DNA of 8,220 bases. Source: Oceanospirillaceae bacterium UBA1126. Its GTDB lineage: Bacteria; Pseudomonadota; Gammaproteobacteria; Pseudomonadales; Balneatricaceae. Within the stretch, counting starts at the first letter, position 1, and the number at the start of each line of letters is the position of its first letter. Both the position numbers and the translations under genes were made by a program. The notes under the pieces were generated by a model. The model searched no databases and was not told where the DNA came from. It saw nothing but the letters and a program-made list of their open reading frames with translations. The stretch spans positions 506 through 8,725 of the forward strand of contig DCAT01000111.1 of the NCBI GenBank assembly GCA_002312935.1. Direction: 5' to 3'. Below are positions 1-5,850 of this stretch, piece by piece.

Positions 1-19
1 CCTAACTAAGGGATAAAAC

Positions 20-589
20 ATGAATACTATTAGCCGCTATCCTGTGCCTAAGCTTGAAGATCTGCCTGCAGACATTAAAAGCCGGGTATTAGAAGTGCAA
101 GAAAAAGCAGGTTTTGTACCCAACGTTTTTTTGGCCATGGCTCACCGGCCAGACGAGCTGAGGGCATTCATGGCTTACCATGATGCATTAATGCTTAAAG
201 AAAGTGGTTTAAGCCAAGCTGAACGAGAAATGATTATTGTTACCACATCTAATGATAATGGTTGTTTGTATTGTGTCGTAGCCCACGGGGCGATATTACG
301 TATACGGGCGAAAGATGCCTTGATCGCAGATCAGGTTGCAGTAAATTACCTAAAAGCTGACATTTCTCCACGGCAAAAAGCCATGCTTACTTTTGCACTA
401 AAAATATCTAATAATGCTCAAGCAACCAGTGAGGAAGACTTTGTTATATTAAAAAGTTTTGGTTTCAGTGATGAAGATATGTGGGATATCGCCGCAATTA
501 CAGCCTTTTTTGGGCTCAGTAACCGTATGGTTAGCTTCGCCTCTATACAGCCTAATAAAGATTTTTATGGCATGGCTAGGGACATTTAA
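20..589 (+). CDS. AhpD-like peroxidase-related protein (carboxymuconolactone decarboxylase fold)
   Basis: A complete 189-residue protein of the AhpD / carboxymuconolactone-decarboxylase superfamily, closest in length and layout to the group annotated as 'uncharacterized peroxidase-related enzyme'. The signature is at residues 70-89: Glu70, then Cys82-Leu-Tyr-Cys85 and His89 (pattern E...CxxC...H). In AhpD this cysteine pair and histidine do peroxide- and disulfide-linked chemistry. The N-terminal part (VPNVFLAMAHRP, about 33-44) and the helical segment with LSQAEREMI (65-72) are typical of the group. There is no signal peptide or membrane segment, so it is probably cytosolic. The ATG at 20 has a good Shine-Dalgarno (AAGGGA at 8-13, six bases upstream). 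The gene ends with TAA at 587-589, and a T-run at 622-628 follows without a convincing stem. The family assignment is firm. The actual substrate is unknown, and no redox partner gene is visible nearby. Confidence 0.87.
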   Translation: MNTISRYPVPKLEDLPADIKSRVLEVQEKAGFVPNVFLAMAHRPDELRAFMAYHDALMLKESGLSQAEREMIIVTTSNDNGCLYCVVAHGAILRIRAKDALIADQVAVNYLKADISPRQKAMLTFALKISNNAQATSEEDFVILKSFGFSDEDMWDIAAITAFFGLSNRMVSFASIQPNKDFYGMARDI

Positions 590-678
590 TTTCAGCCTCA
601 GTAACGCGAGCAACAGCATAGTTTTTTTGGCTAATTCGATGCAGCCTCATTTCTGTAAATAATTTACCAATATTTAGT

Positions 679-684
679 TATAAT
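679..684 (+). promoter_or_regulatory. Candidate -10 hexamer for maeB
   Basis: A perfect TATAAT sits inside an AT-rich tract. No good -35 box is found at 16-18 bp spacing: TGTAAA at 654-659 matches moderately, but with a 19-bp spacer. If it is used, transcription would start near 690-692, giving a 5' leader of about 175 nt and placing the 715-729 palindrome just downstream of the start. An alternative is the TTGACA at 804-809, which has a good -35 sequence but no recognisable -10. Weak evidence. Confidence 0.3.
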
Positions 685-714
685 AGTATAAATTAGCATT
701 AATTTTAGATTTAA

Positions 715-729
715 TGTAGTATTACTACA
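715..729. promoter_or_regulatory. Candidate operator: 15-bp perfect palindrome TGTAGTA-T-TACTACA
   Basis: The arms TGTAGTA (715-721) and TACTACA (723-729) are exact reverse complements around one base. The core TAGTATTACTA (717-727) fits the TNGTNNNACNA pattern generally recognised by FadR-subfamily GntR repressors. It lies about 140 bp upstream of the maeB start and about 30 bp downstream of the TATAAT at 679. The symmetry is seen in the sequence. Assignment to a GntR-type regulator is an inference from the consensus, and no regulator gene is present in the window. Confidence 0.42.
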
Positions 730-798
730 CAAAATAAAATGGCGTTATAACTATCCGTTTCACTCTTAACGCGTTATTGTACCGCGCCTGTTAATACG

Positions 799-828
799 TA
801 ACGTTGACACTAAGTAATGACGTTAGTG
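799..828. promoter_or_regulatory. Overlapping inverted repeats around a TTGACA hexamer upstream of maeB
   Basis: Two nested symmetric pairs share this segment: TAACGT (799-804) with ACGTTA (820-825), and CACTAA (808-813) with TTAGTG (823-828). The two pairings are mutually exclusive in RNA, because their right arms overlap. TTGACA (804-809) matches the sigma70 -35 consensus, but no acceptable -10 follows at 16-18 bp. It may be an operator or a small hairpin in the maeB leader. The stems are only 6 bp, so chance is possible. Confidence 0.25.
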
Positions 829-866
829 CCACTACCCCTTAACTAACCACTGCCAAGGAAAAATTC

Positions 867-3161
867 ATGCCTGAGTCTCTCAAGGATAGCGCAATGCGCT
901 ACCACACTCACCCAACACCCGGTAAATTGTGTATTCAACCCACAAAACCGCTGGCTAATAAACGTGACCTTGCGCGCGCTTATTCTCCTGGTGTGGCATA
1001 TGCTTGTGAAGCAATAGTAGAAAATGAAGATATGGCGGCAGCAGTCACCGCCCGTGGCAACCTAGTAGGTGTAATTACTAATGGCACAGCAGTACTGGGG
1101 TTAGGTAATATTGGCCCATTGGCATCTAAACCTGTCATGGAAGGCAAAGCAGTGCTATTTAAAAAATTTGCTAATATCGACGTGTTCGACATTGAAATTC
1201 AAGAAAATGAAGTTGATAAGCTAGTGGATATTATTGCTTCGTTAGAACCTACTTTTGGTGCGATTAACTTAGAAGATATTAAAGCGCCAGAATGCTTTCT
1301 AGTAGAGAAACAACTACGTGAACGGATGAATATCCCAGTTTTCCATGATGATCAGCACGGCACCGCAATTGTGGCTGCAGCTGCAGTTTATAATGGCTTG
1401 AGAGTAGTAGGAAAAAATATACAAGACATTAAAGTAGTGGGCTCAGGTTCTGGTGCCGCCAGCATTGCCTGTTTAGACTTGCTTGTGAGTATGGGCTTGC
1501 CGTTAGACCAAGTTACCTTAATAGATCGCTCAGGAGTGATCTATAAAGGCCGAGGGCATGGAATGAACCCTTGGAAGGAAAACTATGCAAGAGAAACAGA
1601 AGACCGTACCTTAGCTGACGCTATGGTTGATGCAGACCTATTTTTGGGCTTATCTGCCCCTGGTGTGTTAACTCAAGACATGGTGAAAAGTATGGCGCCA
1701 AAGCCACTTATTTTGGCGATGGCAAACCCTACACCAGAAATTATGCCTGAACTGGCTATGGCAGTTCGCCCCGACGCCATAGTTGCCACTGGACGTTCTG
1801 ACTTCCCTAACCAAGTAAACAACGTATTGTGCTTTCCATTTATCTTCCGTGGTGCATTAGACTGTGGTGCCACTACAATTAACGAAGCGATGAAGCACGC
1901 CTGTGTTAGAGCAATCGCAGACCTAGCATGTAAAGAAGTGACAGATGTTGTGGCCGCAGCCTACCCTGGTGAAAACTTTAAGTTTGGCCCTGAATACCTC
2001 ATCCCTAAGCCTTTTGACCCACGATTAATCGAAGAAGTGCCACTAGCTGTCGTTAAAGCAGCAATGGAAAGTGGTGTAGCCACTCGCCCTATTGAAGACC
2101 TAGACGCCTACCGTATTAAGTTACAAGGTTATGTAAACCAGGCTGGCTTGTTTATGCAGCCAATGATCGAAAAAGCGAAGCAAGGCCCGCAGCGCCGAAT
2201 CGTTTATGCAGAAGGTGAAAATGATGATGTACTTATGTCCATGCAAGCTATGGTGGATGAAGCCGTAGCAAAACCTATTCTTATTGGCCGCCAGAGCGTG
2301 ATGGAAGCGTCTATTGATCGTTTGAGCTTGCGTTTTAAGTTAGGTGAAGACGTAGAAGTGTTCGACCCTAAAGATTGTGACCTGCATAACCGCTATTGGC
2401 AGCATTACCACAAAAAAGTTGCACGTAAAGGGATCTCCGTAGAAACTGCCAAACAAGAAATGCGCAATAATAGTACCGCTTTAGCTTCTGTTATGGTGGA
2501 TTTAGATGAAGCCCATGGCATGATCTGTGGCAAAGTAGGGCGCTTTGATACCCACTTCAAAACTCTTTTGCAAGTGCTTGGTCCCAAAACGCCAGATACA
2601 CACGTATCTAGCGTATGTGCATTATTATTGCCGAGTGGTCCATTGTTCTTAGCAGATGCGTTTTTAACTGTAGATCCAACTGCAGAAGAGATTGTGGCCT
2701 CCACTGAAGCGAGTATGAACTTTGTGCGCCAGTTTGGTATTAAACCTAAAGTGGCGCTGTTATCTCACTCTAATTTTGGTACATCCAGCGACCCACAAGC
2801 TAACAAAATGCGTCAGGCCTCTGCCACACTTCGCGAGCGTTACCCTAACGAGGAAATTGAAGGTGAAATGCACTCATTCACAGCCCTTAATGAAGAGCTG
2901 CGTCAGACTATTTTTCCCAATTCAAAACTTACGGGGCAGCCAAACTTACTGATCATGCCTAACCTAGATACAGCCAACATTACCTTAGGACTTATTCGTT
3001 CTTTAACCGATGCCTTGCTTATTGGGCCCTTTGTTCACGGTTTATCTAAGCCTGCTCACATTGTTATTCCGTCGGTTACAGGCCGCGGTATGTTTAACAT
3101 GAGTGCGATTACAGCAGCTGATGTTGAACTGCACTGTGAAACTAATGAGTGCAGTATTTAG
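867..3161 (+). CDS. maeB: NADP-dependent malic enzyme, hybrid MaeB type with PTA-like regulatory domain
   Basis: Catalyses oxidative decarboxylation of malate to pyruvate and CO2 with NADP+, a cytosolic route to pyruvate and NADPH. The length of 764 residues agrees with the hybrid MaeB family (about 760). The N-terminal malic domain shows YSPGVA (Tyr39), the MEGKAVLFKKF segment with Lys94, the metal-site strand NLEDIKAPECF (Glu136, Asp137) and FHDDQHGT (159-166). The NAD(P)-binding Rossmann domain has GSGSGA (192-197), ANPTPEI (286-292) and ATGRSDFPNQVNN (307-319). From about residue 440 to the end runs a phosphotransacetylase-like domain (SGPLFLADAFL, 590-600; IGPFVHGLSKPAH, 719-731). It lacks the DLSRG-type catalytic motif of true Pta, as expected for a regulatory, acetyl-CoA-sensing module. 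The start ATG follows AAGGAA (855-860) by six bases, and an in-frame TAA at 840 excludes an upstream extension. Transcription should end at 3247-3272. Identification is firm; NADP preference is inferred from the family. Confidence 0.96.
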   Translation: MPESLKDSAMRYHTHPTPGKLCIQPTKPLANKRDLARAYSPGVAYACEAIVENEDMAAAVTARGNLVGVITNGTAVLGLGNIGPLASKPVMEGKAVLFKKFANIDVFDIEIQENEVDKLVDIIASLEPTFGAINLEDIKAPECFLVEKQLRERMNIPVFHDDQHGTAIVAAAAVYNGLRVVGKNIQDIKVVGSGSGAASIACLDLLVSMGLPLDQVTLIDRSGVIYKGRGHGMNPWKENYARETEDRTLADAMVDADLFLGLSAPGVLTQDMVKSMAPKPLILAMANPTPEIMPELAMAVRPDAIVATGRSDFPNQVNNVLCFPFIFRGALDCGATTINEAMKHACVRAIADLACKEVTDVVAAAYPGENFKFGPEYLIPKPFDPRLIEEVPLAVVKAAMESGVATRPIEDLDAYRIKLQGYVNQAGLFMQPMIEKAKQGPQRRIVYAEGENDDVLMSMQAMVDEAVAKPILIGRQSVMEASIDRLSLRFKLGEDVEVFDPKDCDLHNRYWQHYHKKVARKGISVETAKQEMRNNSTALASVMVDLDEAHGMICGKVGRFDTHFKTLLQVLGPKTPDTHVSSVCALLLPSGPLFLADAFLTVDPTAEEIVASTEASMNFVRQFGIKPKVALLSHSNFGTSSDPQANKMRQASATLRERYPNEEIEGEMHSFTALNEELRQTIFPNSKLTGQPNLLIMPNLDTANITLGLIRSLTDALLIGPFVHGLSKPAHIVIPSVTGRGMFNMSAITAADVELHCETNECSI

Positions 3162-3206
3162 CGATTAGTTAGTTTTTGAGAAGACCACCAAAAATACATT
3201 TATGAT

Positions 3207-3241
3207 CTATTCTTAACGAGTGTAAGACCTATTCCCGAGTG
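3207..3241. repeat. Short imperfect tandem repeat after maeB
   Basis: CTATTC...CGAGTG occurs twice in a row, at 3207-3222 and again at 3229-3241. The second copy is three bases shorter between the two blocks. It lies in the 3' untranslated region between the maeB stop and the terminator hairpin. It is probably a small local duplication with no visible function. Confidence 0.35.
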
Positions 3242-3246
3242 ACTTT

Positions 3247-3272
3247 GCCCAGTTTATCTGGGCTTTTTTTTT
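3247..3272 (+). terminator. Rho-independent terminator of maeB
   Basis: A perfect 6-bp GC-rich stem, GCCCAG (3247-3252) and CTGGGC (3258-3263), closes a TTTAT loop and is followed directly by nine T residues (3264-3272). It sits 85 bases after the maeB stop. The last two T residues are part of the stop codon of the convergent hydrolase gene (TAA on the minus strand, 3271-3273). On the minus strand the stem is followed by AAAGTC rather than a T-run, so it should terminate maeB but not efficiently the opposing gene. Confidence 0.88.
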
Positions 3273-4398
3273 AGTATTTTTGCCACCACGAAGTCCTCAC
3301 TATAGGTTCATGGAGCAGCTGCATTAATTCGCCTATTCGTGGAATGACAAACGCTTGGTTTTGCTGTTGTGCGAGTAATTTTGTTTGTTCTGCAGGTTCG
3401 TCCCAAGGGTGTAACGATAAGGTAAAAGCGCCCCAGTGCACGGGCATTACAATACGGGCCCCTAAATCTTTTGCAGCTTGTAGGCTTTGTTTAGGCACCA
3501 TATGAATGGCCTGCCAGCGAAAATTATATTGCCCAGTATCTAACAAAGCGATATCAATGGGGCCAAAACGTTGGCCAATTTCTTTAAAGTGGGGGCCATA
3601 GCCGCTGTCCCCGCTAAAAAATATCCGCTGCTCTGGTGCCTCAATCATCCACCCACCCCATAGCGTGGAGTTGCTATTACCCAGCCGCCTACCAGAAAAG
3701 TGGCGAGCAGGGGTAAGCGTCAGCTTAATATCATTTAAATCCTTAGCCTGCCACCAGTCCATTTCGCTAATGCGCTCTGGGGCAATGCCCCAGTGTAATA
3801 GGTGTTGCCCTACGCCAAGGGGCACATAGTAATGTTTAACCTTGGCATCTAGCTTCATAATGCTGGGGTAGTCTAAATGGTCGTAATGATCATGAGAAAT
3901 TATGACCGCGTCAATGGGGGGCAGTTGTGCTGGTTCGAGAGGCAGGTTTTTACTGTAACGTTTGCTGCCAAGAGTTGGGTGGGGTGCAGCTGTGTCACTA
4001 AATATTGGATCAAATAACAAGGTTTGGTTGGCGGTTTGCAGTAGAAACGAGGAATGACCAAACCACAAAAGTTGGGTTTTATTAATGATAGTGTTGACTT
4101 GTGACACGTCCACTTTGACGACATCAATGTTGCGCTCTGGAGCCAGTTCTTGAACAGTTATATAATCCCATAATGAACTCATCATAAGACCAAAAGATTG
4201 ATCTAAGTTAGTCTCAACGGTATTCACAAATTGAGTGTCTAAAAAGTTTTTTGAGTGGCGGTAGGCCTGTTGCTGTGACGCAGTCATTGGGGCGCCAAAT
4301 ACATCAGCGTTAGAATACCAGTAATACCCCCCGCCTCCAGCAGCTAAGGCTAAAGTGCATGTTATAGCAACTAAACTGAGGACTATAGTTTTAATCAT
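3271..4398 (-). CDS. Membrane-anchored MBL-fold hydrolase, NAPE-PLD-like
   Basis: A 375-residue metallo-beta-lactamase-fold hydrolase. Residues about 4-27 form one hydrophobic segment after a Lys, so the protein is probably a signal-anchored or exported enzyme with the catalytic domain in the periplasm. There is no clear lipobox. The metal ligands are complete: SHDHYDH (His169, His171, Asp173, His174), His233 in PARHFSGR, Asp264 in SGDSGYG and His321 in PVHWGAF. Their order and surroundings (WFGHSS, LLFDPIFS, PPIDAVIISHDHYDHLDY, IGQRFGPID) match the N-acyl-phosphatidylethanolamine phospholipase D / UlaG-like branch. That similarity points to a phosphodiesterase on a phospholipid or similar ester. 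The substrate is not proven. The start is fixed: the codon immediately before the ATG is a stop (TAA), and GAGAG lies about 11 bases upstream. It is divergent from the aminotransferase gene and convergent with maeB. The family is firm and the reaction tentative. Confidence 0.88.
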   Translation of the reverse strand: MIKTIVLSLVAITCTLALAAGGGGYYWYSNADVFGAPMTASQQQAYRHSKNFLDTQFVNTVETNLDQSFGLMMSSLWDYITVQELAPERNIDVVKVDVSQVNTIINKTQLLWFGHSSFLLQTANQTLLFDPIFSDTAAPHPTLGSKRYSKNLPLEPAQLPPIDAVIISHDHYDHLDYPSIMKLDAKVKHYYVPLGVGQHLLHWGIAPERISEMDWWQAKDLNDIKLTLTPARHFSGRRLGNSNSTLWGGWMIEAPEQRIFFSGDSGYGPHFKEIGQRFGPIDIALLDTGQYNFRWQAIHMVPKQSLQAAKDLGARIVMPVHWGAFTLSLHPWDEPAEQTKLLAQQQNQAFVIPRIGELMQLLHEPIVRTSWWQKY

Positions 4399-4443
4399 TT
4401 AAATCGAATCTCTCATTTTTCTGTAGTGTGGGATGATGTGATG

Positions 4444-4469
4444 GTTATTATTTAAGTTGAAATCATAAC
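4444..4469. promoter_or_regulatory. Candidate operator: 26-bp imperfect inverted repeat upstream of the hydrolase gene
   Basis: The arms GTTATTATTT (4444-4453) and AAATCATAAC (4460-4469) are complementary at nine of ten positions around a 6-base spacer (AAGTTG). On the minus strand, bases 4467-4462 read TATGAT, a five-of-six match to a -10 box, about 65 bases upstream of the hydrolase start. No good -35 accompanies it. A regulator binding here would overlap that promoter. AT-rich composition makes partial chance symmetry possible. Confidence 0.38.
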
Positions 4470-4541
4470 TGTATTGGCTTTTGCATAACACTTTTTATAT
4501 GTTTACTTTTTATTTAACCTCATCAGTGTGTTTTTACGGAT

Positions 4542-4565
4542 TACTGTAAGGTTAACCTTGCGGTA
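4542..4565. promoter_or_regulatory. Candidate operator: palindrome centred on AAGGTTAACCTT upstream of the aminotransferase gene
   Basis: A perfect 12-bp palindrome, AAGGTTAACCTT (4548-4559), extends outward to 4542-4565 with two mismatches, both of which would be G-U pairs in RNA. It is about 50 bases upstream of the aminotransferase start. TTACTG (4541-4546) and TACTTT (4564-4569) flank the palindrome with a 17-bp gap, so it may sit between weak -35 and -10 elements. Those hexamers match consensus poorly. The symmetry is seen; the role is inferred. Confidence 0.4.
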
Positions 4566-4617
4566 CTTTATAGGGTGTGAGATGTTACCCAGCTGCCTAC
4601 AATGATGAGCTCTAGTG

Positions 4618-5820
4618 ATGTCTAAAATACAATTTAATAAAGCCTTTACCCAGCAAGAACCCATTCCTGAAATAGCAAAGAAAAGGGTCATGGAATTACT
4701 AGATTCAGGTCGATTGCACCGCTACAACACAGTGGGTGAAGAACTATCAGATGCGGCCTTGTTAGAACAGGACTTTGCTCAGTACCAAGGCCGAAAATAC
4801 TGTTTAGCGTGCACCTCCGGTGGTTACGGGTTACATATTGCGCTGCGAGCTATGGGTTTGCAATCAGGGGACCAAGTACTCACCAATGCGTATACATTAG
4901 CACCAGTTCCAGGTGCTATTCATGCCGCTGGGGGTAAACCAGTATTGGTAGAAATTGATGAAAACTATCATTTAGATTTAGCGGACCTAAAGGCTAAGGC
5001 AAAAAGCAGCAATGCTAAAATTTTGTTGTTATCACTGATGCGTGGGCATATTCCTGATATGGACCGGCTGATGGCTTTGTGTAATGACTTAGGCCTGCAA
5101 GTACTAGAAGATTGTGCTCATACTATGGGTGGTTCATGGGGTGATAAAAAGTCTGGTAATTTTGGTCAAGTTGCAGCGTTTAGCCTACAAACCTATAAAC
5201 ACCTGAATACTGGTGAGGGTGGTCTAGTGGTCACAGATGATGCAGAAATTGCGGCGCGCCTGATTATGCATTCGGGGTCTTATATGCTTTATGAGCGTCA
5301 CGGTGCAGCACCATCACCTGAGGTGTTTGAAAATATACGTTTAATCAGCGCCAATATGTCTGGCCGTATGGACAACATACGTGCGGCTATAGGTTTAGCC
5401 CAATTGCCAGGGTTGGATAAAAACTGTCAACGCTGGAACAGCCGTTATGCTATTTTGCATAGCACCATTGCAGCGATTGAGGGGCTGAATATACCTGTGA
5501 GAGATGCCAGAGAGTCTTTTGTGGGGAGCTCAATTCAGTTTCGCCCAATAGGCCTAGACCTTGGGCAAATACCTGGCTTTATTGCTGCCTGTGCAGCTCA
5601 GGGCGTAGAGCTTAAATGGTTTGGCGATGATAAGCCTAAGGCGTTCACTAGCCGTTATGACAGCTGGCACTACATTGATCCCATGCCTCATTTACCGAAT
5701 ACCCTTAGGGCTTTGGAAAAAACCCTAGATCTGCGAGTACCACTAACATTTAATGACGCAGATTGTCATGTAATTGGTGCTGTCATTGCCCAAGTAACAG
5801 CTGAGTTCATGGGGAGATAA
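4618..5820 (+). CDS. DegT/DnrJ/EryC1/StrS-family PLP-dependent aminotransferase
   Basis: A complete fold-type I PLP aminotransferase of 400 residues. The family reads clearly: a TSGGYGLHIAL segment (PLP-phosphate region, near residue 70), LEDCAHTMGGSW with Asp165, which holds the pyridine nitrogen, and FSLQTYKHLNTGEGG with Schiff-base Lys194. A C-terminal GRMDNIRAAIGLAQL (about 249-263) follows, typical of the DegT group. Numbering is from the ATG at 4618. A GTG directly before it (4615) could also serve, and an in-frame TGA at 4606 rules out anything longer. The ribosome-binding site is weak (GAG at 4607-4609). Relatives transfer an amino group, usually from glutamate or glutamine, to keto-sugars or cyclitols. 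No sugar-nucleotide, polysaccharide or antibiotic gene is visible here, so the substrate is unknown. Departures from common family motifs include TSGGYG for the usual SSGTAA type and LMRGHIPDMD where many members have HxxG. It converges on the flavoenzyme gene with a 30-bp gap. Confidence 0.9.
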   Translation: MSKIQFNKAFTQQEPIPEIAKKRVMELLDSGRLHRYNTVGEELSDAALLEQDFAQYQGRKYCLACTSGGYGLHIALRAMGLQSGDQVLTNAYTLAPVPGAIHAAGGKPVLVEIDENYHLDLADLKAKAKSSNAKILLLSLMRGHIPDMDRLMALCNDLGLQVLEDCAHTMGGSWGDKKSGNFGQVAAFSLQTYKHLNTGEGGLVVTDDAEIAARLIMHSGSYMLYERHGAAPSPEVFENIRLISANMSGRMDNIRAAIGLAQLPGLDKNCQRWNSRYAILHSTIAAIEGLNIPVRDARESFVGSSIQFRPIGLDLGQIPGFIAACAAQGVELKWFGDDKPKAFTSRYDSWHYIDPMPHLPNTLRALEKTLDLRVPLTFNDADCHVIGAVIAQVTAEFMGR

Positions 5821-5850
5821 ACTACCTATCCCGTGAACTCAGGTTAAAGT

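Larger units (their letters stand above)
590..866. other. AT-rich intergenic region upstream of maeB with several palindromes
   Basis: These 277 bases separate the AhpD-like gene from maeB and contain no credible gene. The stretch from about 651 to 740 is strongly AT-rich. Seen directly: an 8-base direct repeat CAGCCTCA at 593-600 and 642-649, a TATAAT hexamer at 679-684, a 15-bp palindrome at 715-729, GTTATAAC (palindrome) at 744-751, TAACGCGTTA (palindrome) at 767-776, and overlapping inverted repeats at 799-828 around a consensus-like TTGACA (804-809). The density of dyad symmetry suggests a regulated promoter for maeB. No riboswitch or leader-peptide attenuator could be recognised. Confidence 0.6.
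4399..4617. other. Divergent intergenic region between hydrolase and aminotransferase genes
   Basis: These 219 bases must hold the promoters of two divergent genes. I see no RNA gene or credible small coding sequence. Two dyad-symmetric elements are present, one near each gene (4444-4469 and 4542-4565), as would fit separate control of the two directions. The region is AT-rich between about 4440 and 4535. No clear consensus -35/-10 pair is visible on either strand. Confidence 0.5.

Noticed and set aside
618..630. T-run at 622-628 as an intrinsic terminator for the AhpD-like gene
   Set aside because: The sequence before the T-run does not form more than a 3-4 bp stem.
593..649. Direct repeat CAGCCTCA as a possible insertion-element footprint or attachment site
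   Set aside because: Only 8 bases, no inverted ends, no mobile gene, and the segment between is short unremarkable spacer.
576..650. Possible 24-codon minus-strand gene (ATG at 650, stop at 576) after the AhpD-like gene
   Set aside because: No convincing ribosome-binding site, overlap with the 3' end of the upstream gene, and no recognisable protein features.
459..662. 67-codon plus-strand frame overlapping the AhpD-like gene
   Set aside because: Mostly an out-of-frame reading of a well-supported gene; no start signal and no family features.
817..846. Nine-codon leader peptide (ATG at 817, stop TAA) upstream of maeB
   Set aside because: No ribosome-binding site, no run of regulatory codons, and no terminator stem after it.
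2405..2704. 99-codon minus-strand frame inside maeB
   Set aside because: Antisense shadow of a conserved coding region; the composition is explained by maeB codon usage.
4503..4691. 62-codon minus-strand frame in the divergent region
   Set aside because: It runs antisense over the aminotransferase start and across the palindromic control region, with no family features.
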